Shown one piece after another: positions 1-11,019 of a stretch of DNA of 64,000 bases. The DNA is from Zeus faber (taxonomy: Eukaryota; Chordata; Actinopteri; Zeiformes; Zeidae): contig OY482862.1 of the NCBI GenBank assembly GCA_960531495.1, positions 18,394,767-18,458,766 of the forward strand, in the 5' to 3' direction. Each line of letters starts with the position of its first letter. Position 1 is the first letter of the stretch. A program made the translations under genes and the position numbers. The notes beneath the pieces are model-generated. The model saw only the letters and a program-made list of their open reading frames with translations, ran no database searches and was not told the DNA's origin.

Positions 1-317
1 CCCATTTTTGTGTCTGTAACACTGACGTGAATCCAGCAGTTCACGTTCATCTCAAACCACACTGTAATTTGGAATTGTACTTGTATTTCCATCACTGAGC
101 TTGGTCCCCGGATTAGTATTTTGAAGTGATTCCTCATTTATGATACTGAGTAAAATACATTTTGTTTTTTTATGCTAGGGGACCCAGCACTAGAGCTTTA
201 ATGGGACCGGAAGTGGCCCCTTGGCGGCATAACAGAATTGGGATGAAAGCAAATTGCCCACGGCGGGAACATGTTGTTTTCCTGTGATTAGGCCTAAATG
301 ACTCTGTCCGCCCTCAG

Positions 318-2650
318 GTACATGGCTCCCGAGATCCTGGACGAGACGATCAATACCAGCTCCTTCGAGTCGTTTAAGCGGGCGGACATCTACTCCCTGG
401 GCCTCGTGTTCTGGGAATTGGCCAGGAGGTGCTCTGTCCGAGGTGCGCGCACCCACACACACACACCCACACGTCAACAAAAACTCACACTTTAATCGAG
501 TGTACTGTGTACTAGTTTTAAGACTTTGCACTTTTAGTCAATGAAGTTCTATTCTGTTCTATTTTATTTTATTCTATTCTTTTGTGTTCTAAGCCATCCA
601 ACAGGTTTGTAAAAAGGGTTTGTTTTAGAATTTAGATTCGCAAATGAGATGGTTTTAAATCTGCGATAAAAACCGGAGCGTCAACACTTTGGGCTCAGCC
701 TACAGATGTTAATGCGCTGACACGATGAACAGGTGGTGAACACCTACTTTCACTTTTGATACACAAGTGCGTTGAATACAAACACTTTACATACTTTTAC
801 TCGAGCAGAATGTTAAAAGGGTTTTCTGAGCATTGTTTTGGGGTATTTATTCATGTGTTTAAGGACAGGAGCTCACGTTGTCAAATCAAGTCCATTTCAT
901 GTACTTTCAATTCATTCTTTTCATTTAATCTTAAAAATCGTTACTCAGCCGGCCTCGGAAATTGGGTGCACAATACATTTACCACAAACAATGCATTGTT
1001 TTTTTCTCCCCCGCTCATCTGAATCTGTTCTGTGGTGCATTTTTTTCGTAGACTCCTTTCTCATGAATGGAACTACATCGTCTTGTTCGTCTCGTCTTCG
1101 CTTTTTAAGTTTTCCTTGTATTTTCCGATTTCCCTCCCCCCAGGACTCAACGAGGATTTCCAGCTGCCTTACTATGACCTGGTCCCTTCGGATCCGTCGG
1201 TGGAGGACGTGAGGAAGGTGGTGTGCGAGCAGAAGCTGAGACCCAACATCCCCAACCAGTGGCAGAGCTGCGAGGTGAGACCTGCGGAATTTCTAAATGC
1301 TGCTTTTTTTTGGGGGGGGGGGGGGGGGGGGGGGGGGGTTGGGTGAAATGTACTGCAACTGTGGCCTCATTGTAATGGAACCGTACGATAAAAAATCATT
1401 TTCACTAAATATTTTATTCCATTGGGATGATAAAATAGATACGTTCCCATTTTTCACCCTGGGCTTATTAAAATGTTGGTTCTCATCATTTATAATACAG
1501 TGTTCAGAGAGGTTGTGCTAGTATTATCAACTATTATTATAAATGATGTGAACCGGTATTTTAATAAGGGCCTGAGTTGGAAAAAGAGCGAAAAGTTCAG
1601 ATATGGGTGACGACCACGCTCTGCGTGAGTCTGATTTCACTTACCACGAGAGTAGAGGACAGAAAGAAGGCTATAGAAGACCTGAGATCAGGTCTAGATC
1701 GGGACCTGTCTCCCTCTCCACGCATAATTTGCGGCCACGGTCTCCATCCGCCGCTCTTCCCCGTTCCTCTCAATAACACATTGAGAACCTTGTGTTTTTT
1801 TGTTTTGGATGTGTTTTATTTTATTCCATTTTATTATACTTTTTATTTTACTCCGAAACAAAAAAAGCAGATGATCCCCCAGTCGAGCTACTGTAGCACA
1901 AATTGGTGAAAAAGTTAATGCTGCTATGATAGAAAGGTGTCAGGACACACAGTGCATCACAGCTTGCTATGTATGTGGCTGTGTAGCTGCAGACCGGTCA
2001 GAGTGTCCATGCTGACCACTGTCCACCGCCTAAAGAGCCTGCAACGGGCATCCTCCAGCAGTACAATGAACCAAAACACGCATCAAAAGCACCCAGGAAT
2101 GGTTCAAAACTAAACACTGGACTGTTCTAAAGTGGCCAGCAATGAGCCCAGATCGAAATCCCATTGAACACCTGTGGAGAGAGCTGAAAACAGCAGTTGG
2201 AAGAAAGCACCCTTCAAATCAGAGAGAGCTGGAGCAGTTTGCAACAGTAGAGTGGGCCAAACTGCCGGTAGAGAGGTGTAGGAATCTCGCTGAAGTCTAT
2301 AGGAAGCACTTGACAGCAGTTATTTTCTCAAGGCTGTGCTACCAAATATATATATATATCTGCGGTGTCAATCGTTTTGTCAATGCCATTTCTCTTTATT
2401 TTATGGTTAAAAGGATATGTTATATCCCGAATAAAAAAAAAAAAAAAAAGTTTATGCACTAAACAGTGTAACAGCTCAGTGATCCATGTCTTGTTTCCCT
2501 GGCCAGGCTCTGCGTGTGATGGGGAAGCTGATGAGGGAGTGCTGGTACACCAACGCAGCCGCTCGACTCACCGCGCTGCGGGTCAAGAAAACCATCTCTC
2601 AGGTGACCGTCGTCAGGGACGTCAAGATTAGAGAGATCTGCGAGATCTGA
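318..2650 (+). CDS. acvr1c: Activin receptor type-1C (ALK7)-like Ser/Thr kinase receptor, 3' end only
   Basis: Type I TGF-beta superfamily receptor kinase, which at the plasma membrane phosphorylates receptor SMADs after ligand and type II receptor binding. Only the last three coding exons lie in the window: 318-442, 1144-1274 and 2507-2650, with stop TGA at 2648-2650. All have AG/GT borders and matching phases. The product reads from kinase subdomain VIII ([11 protein letters not shown]) through subdomain IX ([12 protein letters not shown]) to [20 protein letters not shown], the stretch [20 protein letters not shown] and the terminal Arg-containing [26 protein letters not shown] and KKTISQ resemble ALK7 more than TGFBR1 or ALK4, and cytip follows as in other vertebrates. 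The C-tail after TISQ (about 17 residues) is longer and more divergent than the usual ALK7 tail. The extracellular, membrane, GS and N-lobe exons lie left of the window. TGFBR1-like identity is the main alternative. Confidence 0.85.
1303..1338 (+). repeat. T8/G27 homopolymer tract in acvr1c intron
   Basis: A run of eight T followed by 27 uninterrupted G (1312-1338) starts about 30 bp after the donor of the 1144-1274 exon. Such a G run can form G-quadruplexes in DNA or pre-mRNA and is also prone to length error in assembly. Confidence 0.9.
1940..2350 (+). mobile_element. Decayed, internally deleted Tc1/mariner-type transposon in acvr1c intron
   Basis: The translation shows a Tc1-like transposase in pieces. 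A segment at about 1953-2052 resembles the helix-turn-helix/linker region ([13 protein letters not shown]). It jumps straight to LQQ.N.PKH at about 2055-2080, where the usual catalytic Asp codon of this motif now reads Tyr. From 2142 the C-terminal block [13 protein letters not shown] with the final catalytic Glu is intact, up to about 2330. The central part including the first catalytic Asp is missing, and one base appears lost near 2085 (SKST reads as SKAP). It is therefore a dead copy. It sits in the sense orientation in the last acvr1c intron. Confidence 0.8.
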
Positions 2651-3500
2651 TCAATCTGCAAGATCTGTACCGGTGCTGGCGCTGGTCGGCTGACTTCCTA
2701 TCTGGTTGTGCGAGGTCGCCCCCCGCTGGACGAGACCGAGTGGTACATGTCCGACGAGCGAGGGAGATGATGATGATGATGATGATGATGATGTTGCCAA
2801 AGGATGTGTTGGAAGTGTCTTGGGAAGCCTTGTCTTGTAAAATAGGACCGGTGAGAACCTCCGACAGGAAGATCCATCTGAAGTGGACCGTGTTTTACTA
2901 CCTCAGACACTGAAGTGCCCAAAAGCTTTAAGTTGCACATTGAGCGTTGATGCTTCTGTGCCATATTACTTTCTAGCATTCAAGAAAGAAATGTGCTTCA
3001 GGACAGAGTCGGGAAGAAGAATTATGGGGCAAAACACGCTGACTTGCTTTACGGAATTCCACAGGACCTCCGCGAGGGGGTCCCTGCACAAAGGCTCACC
3101 CCGCTCCTGGCTTTTTGTTTTAAGTTATTTTTTTGGAAGCCCTTAGGCGAGTTTACTTCAAAGTGGTGTGAAAAACAGCCTCAGATCTTTCAGAACCGGG
3201 TGCACACACATACGAAGTGTTTGTACTGATGAAGGTGCGGAGAGATGCTGAGGTAAGAGTGTTTTCAATACTGGCTAAAAATAATGTTTGTAGATTTAAA
3301 AGTTAATTTCCGTTTACTGCCTTACTCACTGACCACAAAGTATTTTTCTTACTTTGAAATGTTTTCTATTTTATTTATTCACATTGAAAATAATGTTTTA
3401 ATTAGAATTCTGAAATTCCTTTGACCCAGCCACACATTAATACTACAAACTCTGAAAATTAACTCATAATTACTCAGTAAAGGTGATACTTCACCTGGAT
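2651..3500 (+). other. acvr1c: Probable 3' UTR of acvr1c
   Basis: Non-coding sequence directly after the acvr1c stop. It holds a (GAT)n run at 2766-2793 and no further exon-like sequence. I see no clear AATAAA before the transposon-derived one at 4482, so the cleavage site is unresolved. From about 3250 the sequence is AT-rich and featureless. Confidence 0.4.
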
Positions 3501-3635
3501 AATATTATCATAATAACACCGTGACAGGATGGATTGTCATCCCCTGTCATTAAAGGCGTATGGAAAGAGGGTACCTGAGCCATTTGGTACGTGTGTGTGC
3601 GTGCATGCGTGTGTGCGTGTGTTTCTTTGCACATG

Positions 3636-4549
3636 TGCTGTCATGGTTTTGCCCCGTTTTGTTATAAGTTTATTCTGTTCCTTGTTTTGCCCTGGTTTGT
3701 TACAGTTGTTCTGTCCCTAGCTCCCCCTGTCTGTCACCCTGGTACTACATTCCTGCCACTGCACAGCTGACACCATTCTGCAGCCTAGCCAGCCGTCTTC
3801 AACTTATGCCATGGACACACTACACGACCAGATATTAAACATGTTTGATATCTCGCCGGCGTCTGCGAGCGCTTGGTGATCAGCCGGATGTGTTGTGAGC
3901 ACTTCACACCACGCGCTCGTCGCTCACAGGAGTGCACTATGATCTGCCTTCCAATTGGGGCTTTGGTTGGTGATCTTCAAAAACCTGTCGGCGTGTGGAA
4001 AATCATACCAGAATTACGTAGTCTGACCTCGGCATAATTACTCGTCACTCCACCAGTATATAACCTGTCCCTCAGTCACTCAGTTCTTGCCAGATCATTG
4101 CGGCAAAACAAAAATGTCACAACTATGACGCTAAGACTCCTACTTACCCAGTCTCCGCTTCCCCGCCCGGCTGCCTGCCTGTCCTGCTTGACCTACCTGC
4201 CTGCCTGACCCTCCCTACCTGCCTACTTGCCCTACCTGCCTGTCTGACCTTCCCCGCCTGCCTGCCTGCATGTCCTGCTTGACCTACCTGCCTGTCTGAC
4301 CTTCCTTGCCTACCTACCTGCCTGTCCAGCTTGACCTACCTGCCTTCCTGACCCTCCCTACTGCCTGTCCTGCTTGACCTACCTGCCTGCCTGACCCTCC
4401 CCACCTGCCTGCCTGCCAGTCATGCATGACCAACCAGCCCCGGTCTACCTGCCTACCATCTCCTTCCTCTTAGTTTCCCTTTAATAAACCCCAGTTATTA
4501 TTTGCATCTACTCCTGAGTCTCTGTGTGTTTGGGTTCACCATGACAGCA
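3636..4549. mobile_element. Non-autonomous DNA transposon with 12-bp terminal inverted repeats
   Basis: The left end TGCTGTCATGGT (3636-3647) and right end ACCATGACAGCA (4538-4549) are perfect inverted repeats enclosing 914 bp. The interior has no transposase. Its right half carries a CCTGCC/TGACC-rich minisatellite (about 4150-4440) and an AATAAA (4482). The flanks CACATGTG and CATTGTGA are only loosely similar, so no clean target-site duplication can be claimed. The superfamily is uncertain; hAT-like is possible. Confidence 0.6.
4150..4440. repeat. Pyrimidine-rich minisatellite (CCTGCCTGCCTG / CTTGACCTACCTG units)
   Basis: About 290 bp of imperfect tandem units built on CCTGCCTGCCTGTCCTGCTTGACCTA, with CCCTCCC variants, inside the TIR element at 3636-4549. 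Several copies of the CTGCTTGACCTACCTGCCTG core are visible. Confidence 0.75.
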
Positions 4550-5861
4550 TTGTGATATAAATTTAATTCTAGCTCATGAACTGTCATGAATAGTTAACGA
4601 TCTGGGTCCGAAATCACAAATCTTCCCATGGACTAAAAATTATGAAGTTTTTTTTGTTTTTTTTTCCAAATAAATAAATAAATAAAAGTTGATATATTAA
4701 GAAGAAAAAATGTTGAGAGTAGGTGGGAAAGATGCTCACTAAGCGCCGACATTTCAACTGTAGATTAGATGGTGCTGGGATAATGTTTGCTGTTGATCTT
4801 ATTAGAGACGGTTTCACATCAACCCACTCAACGCAGTAATCCTGAAACACCCAAAATGAAAGGGATCATAACATGTAGATATTTGGCAAAAAAACTGCCA
4901 AAATGCTGCAGCGCAGCATTGAACGTTGAGTCATCAGAGTGATCACAGTTCCAGTTCTTTCACAACCTCTTATTTAGTTTGTTTCATATCCATTTTACTT
5001 TGGACACAAAACAAGCATTCATTTCCCTGGTGTTGTTCCTGTTCTTTAAAGGACGCTAGTTCATATCATAGCACCGCTGGAAAATGTGGAAGCAAACACG
5101 GCATCAACCCTCTAATACATTTCGGACTTTGTTGCCGAGTTGTTGCGATTGATCAAGGATCGTGTCCGAGAGGGGCCTCAAATGAGCTATTTCAATATCA
5201 CGTGGCAGTGAATTGACACTTGACACTGTTATTCACTGTTATTATGAAAATATAAGTATGAATAATCCACATCCACCAAATTAAGGAGGTGAAGACCATG
5301 CAATTAGGCCTATTACACAGTTACACTTTTTCTTCAAATATTTTGTAACATTAATAAGCAGGTGTGACTAGTTATTAAATATGAACAGGATTTTCTCCTC
5401 TGCAGGGCAGTACTCTCATGGACTAAAATAGATTATAGATTTTATAGATTTGAATTATATACAATTATTGTAATTACACCATGCCTTAATAAATACTAAT
5501 TCTGGGTTCATTCTTCACAACAAACTAGCGTTTCCAGGGTCTTTTTGGATTGACCAATCATAGCATCTAAAAAAGTATAATACCATGCAACTGGGTCATC
5601 TACACTGAGATAAAGGGTCTTAGAAGTTCACAGACATGCTCTGAGAGCTTTCCAAAACCACTCCTAATATGTGAGTTTCGCTAGGCAGGTTGATGGGATG
5701 CTGAATATTTGTTAATACGGACCTTGGATTGTAGTTACCATGACGATGTCTTGCAAATGGCTGCTGTGGAGAGAAACGTTTCAGTATTCATATCCACCAC
5801 GGCTTTTCAACGTGTGTGTGTGTGTGTAGTTCTATGTATTGTGAGTTGATGTTTACTTTTT
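4550..5861. other. AT-rich spacer without recognised feature
   Basis: Intergenic sequence between acvr1c and cytip. It contains an (AAAT)n run near 4665-4685, short non-conserved ORFs and a (TG)7 run at 5813-5827. I see no gene, repeat ends or convincing regulatory site. Confidence 0.4.
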
Positions 5862-5925
5862 TTGTAATTGCTCATGCAAATATGCTGCTTTTCTTGTAAT
5901 TGCTCATGCAAATATGCTGCTTTTC
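5862..5925. repeat. 32-bp tandem duplication carrying two octamer motifs
   Basis: Two perfect adjacent copies of a 32-bp unit (5862-5893 and 5894-5925). Each contains ATGCAAAT (5874-5881 and 5906-5913), the POU/Oct octamer. Perfect identity suggests a recent duplication. Confidence 0.85.
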
Positions 5926-6759
5926 TAGGCTTACCTGCGTTAGATGTTTTACAGTAATGTAAATGCCGTATAGGTTATTATTTTTCACAGTGTGGACAAT
6001 AAATGTGCTCTTCAAGAGTGGTAATACCTGAATCGTCCAGTCGCCATGCCAGGATGCAGAATGGATAGGGCTGGTTGCAAACCAGAATCTTACAACCAAC
6101 TCTGCTCACAAGATTTAGATTATTAAAAGGTAAACTATTTTTGTATTCTTTTTAACCGAAAAGCTATTTTCCAATAATTGGGAGTCAACCAGAGTTTATC
6201 GGCATCAGAATGTTTCAATTGATTCAGTATTGAGAGAATAGCTTCAGCTGACTCATTTAAAAGCTTTGCTATGGATACTTTCATAAAGGAGGGGTTCCAA
6301 ATACTTGGCAAATGTTAAGATATTAAAGTGTGTTAAGTTTATTTTCTTGTTTCAGCGATGCCTTCAAAGCAGTAATTGTTTTACTCTGTTACAAAATGTA
6401 ACAACAGAAAATAATGAAGATGCAGTAATGAGCTATGTAGGGATGCCTATAAGGGATGACCATATAAGGATTTGTTATTTGGTGACACGTGAATGTTTGG
6501 TCACTCAGTTTATTAAAGCTTTATCAGCAGACGTGAAAGAGTGTTCAAAGTTTGTTCCCAAGAAGTACCATCCCTTGCCAAATTGAACCCGGTGATAAGT
6601 AATGCTATTGAAGCATTGACCCAAGTATGGGTTAAAGTACGATACAGTAGAAGTAACTGCGTCGTACAAAGGACGTACTGTAGCTTCTATATTCCACATT
6701 TGAGTCAAAACGCAAAATTTTGTAGTTATAGTTTGATTTGGCAAATAAATCCCATAGAT
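5926..6759. other. Spacer with short non-recognised ORF
   Basis: AT-rich intergenic DNA. A 93-codon + ORF at 6305-6586 (…VTTENNEDAVMSYVGMPIRDDHIR…) has mixed composition but matches no family I recognise and has no start context or splice partners. I treat the region as non-coding. Confidence 0.35.
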
Positions 6760-7024
6760 GAGGGGTGGGGAACGTCAGTCCCGCGGGCCTAGTAGGACCT
6801 GGCTTAGGGCCTGGGTTAGGGTTAGTGTTAGGGCTAGGGTTACCCAAACCCTGATGGAGATTGGTTATAGCCTATACCCTTTTTTAAAATTTGCAAAGCA
6901 AAATGTTGAAAATTTACTTTGGAAAAAAACACCAATAGTTGAATAGTAATCTGTATAATATATATTTTTTTATTTCAATTGTTTTCGATTTGGCCCGAAA
7001 TTGGAATTACGTTCCACACGCCTG
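6760..7024. mobile_element. hAT-like MITE with telomere-like internal repeats
   Basis: The left end GAGGGGTGGGGAACGT (6760-6775) pairs with the inverted right end ACGTTCCACACGCCTG (7009-7024). The flanking octamers CCATAGAT and CTCTAGAT agree at 6 of 8 positions, as expected for an old 8-bp hAT target-site duplication. The interior (about 6806-6843) has degenerate TTAGGG units. No transposase is encoded. Confidence 0.65.
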
Positions 7025-7032
7025 CTCTAGAT

Positions 7033-8064
7033 TGACCAGTTTTATGACATTGACTTGGGTTGTTGGATTTTGAGCCCATCTGTGGGCATGAAATAATGTT
7101 TAAAAAACATTTTAGGCATGGCCTAGACAAAGTAGCAGAGAAGATGAAATCAAATCATAATCACTTAATAGACTTAAATGTGAGTAAAGTTACAGACTGG
7201 GAGAAATACTTGTCCACTGAAAATGTAATCAATGTACAGTACATGATTACTTTTTTTATTTTATCATTACATTATTTTCCTTTTTCTACCCCTGTTTATC
7301 AGTCATTCCAAAGAAAAGTTCTGATCATGTGCAAATTCTTACTGGGTTCTTTCTAATGCTGAAAAGTCTGCCTGTCATAGAAATGGAATATTACTACATT
7401 ACTTTAGAGCTGCATTGAATTCAGTTAAACACTCAACACTCAAATTACATTCATCATTTTGGGTTGTGTAAATACTGTTTTTCTGTGTTTCAGCTCAGAT
7501 GTGGGTCTTAACATGTTATATATTATATTTTGTCTTTCGCTCTATTTATTGTATATAAGAATATGTGATATATGAGTTGGACAATAAATTATTTTTTAAT
7601 AAACCAATTGTATTTATCCTTTATTCTAATGAGCTTTTAAAGTATTTGTGAGATTTGGAATCAATCATTATTGGTCATGTGGCCAGGTTTTTTGTCAATG
7701 CGAATCCACTATTTGCTTTCATCATTTCCTTGAAATAACCCATTTTCTTAGTCATTGCGGTGGTGTCCGTTAGACTGTGAAAACGAAGATGCGAGGAGCA
7801 GTGAATCATCACTACACAAATGAGTCACAGCTGCAGAATCTGCTGCGTCTCGCTTTAAGGGACTTTGCTTTGCTGTGACCCAAGACACAGGAAATCCTTA
7901 ATTCACATCAGTTACAGTTATATGAGTTCAATGAAACACATTTGGGAACTTTCCCCCAAAAAAAAAGATAGAGACACTATCTTCATCAGCATGAAGTATG
8001 GCTAAAGTGTTCTAAATCCACACCAGGTCCCAAATTATGATTAATAATTGTGTCAAAGAGCATA
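7033..8064. other. Spacer without recognised feature
   Basis: AT-rich intergenic sequence. A 98-codon + ORF at 7060-7356 (…CGHEIMFKKHFRHGLDKVAEKMK…) is unrecognised and probably chance or repeat-derived. Nothing else can be supported. Confidence 0.35.
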
Positions 8065-8502
8065 TTAAAAGGGGCCCTATTATGCAAAACTCACTTTTTC
8101 AGTGCTTGTGCACATACTTTCTTGATGAGCCTACTAACACACTGTGAAATAAGACAACTCAGGTCAGTTTTTTTGTGAGCTGTCTATTTCAGAGCTGTCT
8201 ATTTCCAGAAACAAGCCGTTCAGCTTTGCTGCCCCGATCCACCTCACCCAAGAAGTCATTCTAATTAGGACCGCCCTTGTGAGGGAAAAATGATTACGAT
8301 CAACTACTTTGAATGAGGACAAAGGCCTCTACCTCTAAAAGGGGGTTTGAAAACATTTGTGTCTGTCCGCCCAGGAAACCCCCAGAGTTATGTAAAGAGA
8401 AATGTTTTTGCTCCTACAATATCAATTCTAATATGAAAGAAACCGATCACACTTGGCCTGTTTACCTTCTATAGAGATGAGGGACACTCCTGGGGAACTG
8501 CA

Positions 8503-8822
8503 TTGTCACGCAACCCCCATTCTGCCAGGTCAGGGTTGCAAGTACCTGTTATTTACATTCTAGGAAGGGGGGGCACCCAGGAAGACAGTTAGGGGGGAGG
8601 CAGACTCGTCGGAGACCTTTAACCCAAACCACACCCTGTTTCTTCTGTATAAAGCCTCCTGTCTTTCTCTGTGATATTAGATTGATCCCAGCCCCTGCTT
8701 TGGAGCAGTACTGAATCTTTCTCTTTATTCTGCAGAATAAATAATCTTGGATATTCTCAGTTTTGTCTCCTTGTAGCGGGCAGATTAACCTCACCGATCA
8801 TTGCGGAAGAATTTCCTTCACA
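8503..8822 (+). mobile_element. Possible solo LTR nested in the piggyBac-like element
   Basis: The segment begins TGTCACG and ends TTCACA. It contains a TATAAA-like box (TGTATAAAGCC, near 8648) and AATAAA (about 8737) with a following T/G-rich stretch, the order expected of an LTR promoter, poly-A signal and end. I found no matching target-site duplication, so the boundaries and class are tentative. No retroviral coding sequence is present. Confidence 0.35.
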
Positions 8823-9133
8823 CCCTCCATCTGAATAACTCAACAAACAAATATGTTTAGACGAAGAGCAATTAATTGTGTATGCGGCAGAGACTGTAGG
8901 CTGCGACACGCAATCCGCTGTGTGTTTCTCCAAACAAAACCAATAAAAATTGTGTTTTTATTGTATTTGTTTTATTTTATTTTATTTTCCAATGTTTTCA
9001 TGAAACGAAAGAGCCATGCGTCCGAGAGTCCGGCAATGGCAACAAAACAATTGGCGATTGCTCAACTCTCGCCTCAAATCTGTTCAGAAACAGATTTTGG
9101 TGGACTGATAAGGTGAAATCATCGAAAGTTACA

Positions 9134-9640
9134 TACAGTGGTACTTTGACTTACGAGTTTAATTCGTTCCGTGACAGAGCTCGTAATTCAATCTGCTCGT
9201 AACAAATACATTTTCCCCATTGAAATTAATTGAAATGCCATTCATCCGTTCCAGCCCCCCAAAAACCACCCCAATTTATTTTTGTTACGTGTTTTTAAAT
9301 AAGAAAAATGTATTTATAAATAACAAATGTTGTATAAAACATAATAAACCATAATAAAAGAAAATGTAAAGAAATAAACTGGTTTTATAAAGTGTATTTA
9401 CCTTGGAGATCAGACGACTTGGACTAACGGAAGATGCTGGCGGAGGTGGAGGGTGGAGGAGATAGGCAAAACGTACAAATCGCGAGCACATAACACAAAA
9501 GAGATGCTTCCACGGTCAGGTAACCACACGAGGGAAACGAGTGAGACGCGGGATGCTGGCCGCATTCGCTCGCCACGCCAACCAGCGGCGGCACCTGAAG
9601 CTCGCTCTTTGTAACTCACATTTTTGCTCGCAAATCAATA
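9134..9640. mobile_element. Fragment of a pogo/Tigger-like DNA transposon
   Basis: The left part begins TACAGTGGTACTTTGACTTA and continues TACGAGTTTAATTCGTTCCG. It matches my memory of a widespread non-autonomous element whose ends read as direct complaints of 'CTCGTA…TCAAA' motifs. Related CTCGCTCTTTGTAACTCA / GCTCGCAAATCAA motifs occur at about 9600-9640. The expected terminal inverted copy of the left end is not found, so the right end is truncated or lost. Confidence 0.4.
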
Positions 9641-9799
9641 CTGCCCGTTTTGGAATTAGAGGGTTATAGAGGCACGTTACAATGGCTAGAATGCATAATC
9701 TGAGCGGTATTTTCGGCAACAAAGTTCAAAGACATGTTTTGGGGACCTCAGAGACCCACATTAACTTGTGTAAAAAGTAGCACAACAGGTCGCCTTTAA

Positions 9800-11019
9800 G
9801 CCTTGTGGTCTATATCATATATGTCATTATAATCTTACAACAAAAATCAAATTCCCTATCATGAGTTCAGGTATTACGGTATGTGAATAAACGATGCATA
9901 CTTATTCTAAACTTATTTAGTATTGATAAGATTTGCTGAGGACCACCTGTTTTTCCTTAATGGACCCCTAGGGCGGCCCAAGTTTGGGACAATTGGTCTA
10001 AATGTGTGGACATTGTAATTATGTGGAATATTTGAATTTCCGACTATTTCGTGAATAATTGGACACTGCCACGACACGTTAAGCAACTATTAACAGTGTC
10101 TACAACAGGCAATCTCTCATTACCTTAACTGTATAATAAAATAATGAACTGTCTTCTGACTGTGTTAACATGGCAGTTGACATAAAGGCGAAAACTTTTC
10201 CTCAGCTGTAGATAAGTATAAATAACCGATTATTACAGTCACAACATTTCACCAACCACTGTCAGATATAGCTCTAGTGGTCTGTTATACCTTTCCCTCA
10301 CCCCACCCTGTGTGTGTGTGTGTGTGTGTGCACGTGTTTGTGTATGTGTGTGTGTGCGTGTACCCCTCAGTATATTTCGACTGGCCTGTCTGTGTGAGCA
10401 CCCTCCCCTTTGATCCGGCTCGGTCTGATTCCTTGGGCCCACTGACCCATGGTGTGTGTTTGCAGAGCGTGTCACGGGCCCAGGGCTGAAGCGGCCTTTT
10501 GTCTGCCCTCGGAAGACACGTCTCCCTGCTTGACGGGGCAGAGGACTCCGAGGGGGGGGCTCGGCGTGAGTCCGGGGCCATTGAAAGAACGAGAGCGTGT
10601 TGGAGGGCTTGCAGACAGGTGCCGGCGCGGGCCCCGGACCACAGAGGTAGCAGCACTTCCTCATGCATTGCTGACTTCTGACAGACCAGAAATCCAATCG
10701 CAAAGACTGCACGAGGAAGAAGGGGGACTTTTTACAAAAGCTTTAAAGCAGATTATTTTTTTTCTTCTTTTTCTTCTCATTCGCAGGAAACCGGCAGAAA
10801 AGAGAGAAAGAAAATAAAAAGATGAAAGAGGTTAGCAAGAAAGGAGAGCGAGAGAGTTTATGTTCTGCATACGAAAAAAAAAATGCCACCACAGCCTTTG
10901 ATCACATGACGTGGATTTCCGCTTCGAGACACCTACTCTGGGGCCGGCGCGGTGGGGCAGGGCCACACAGTCGATTCCAGAGCCGCAGGTGGTGAGGGTG
11001 CTTTGAGCGGCGCTCCACC
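9800..11019 (+). promoter_or_regulatory. cytip: Region upstream of cytip; probable promoter and 5' UTR
   Basis: About 1.2 kb before the cytip start codon. It contains a TG-rich microsatellite (10309-10363). GC content rises from about 10390 to 11019, with an A/T-rich purine stretch at 10740-10890. No TATA box or transcription start can be assigned with confidence. The ATG at 11020 lies in a good context (CTCCACCATGC). Confidence 0.35.
10309..10363. repeat. (TG)n-type microsatellite
   Basis: Imperfect TG repeat with GCACG and TTTGTGTA interruptions, about 650 bp upstream of the cytip start codon. Confidence 0.85.

Larger units (their letters stand above)
8065..9799. mobile_element. piggyBac-like non-autonomous element with TTAA ends, carrying nested insertions
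   Basis: TTAA (8065-8068) followed by AAGGGGCCCTATTATGC matches, inverted, GCACAACAGGTCGCCT followed by TTAA (9796-9799). TTAA target duplication and imperfect short inverted repeats fit the piggyBac superfamily. At 1.7 kb it is longer than a MITE because it seems to hold other repeats: an LTR-like segment (about 8503-8822) and a fragment of a pogo/Tigger-like element (about 9134-9640). No transposase is recognisable. Confidence 0.55.

Noticed and set aside
6305-7356. Two + ORFs (93 and 98 codons) considered as a small gene
   Set aside because: AT-rich, separated by a MITE, no recognised domain, no consistent splice sites joining them.
10239-10817. Overlapping ORFs on both strands upstream of cytip
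   Set aside because: Driven by a TG repeat and GC-rich upstream sequence; no family features and mutually exclusive frames.
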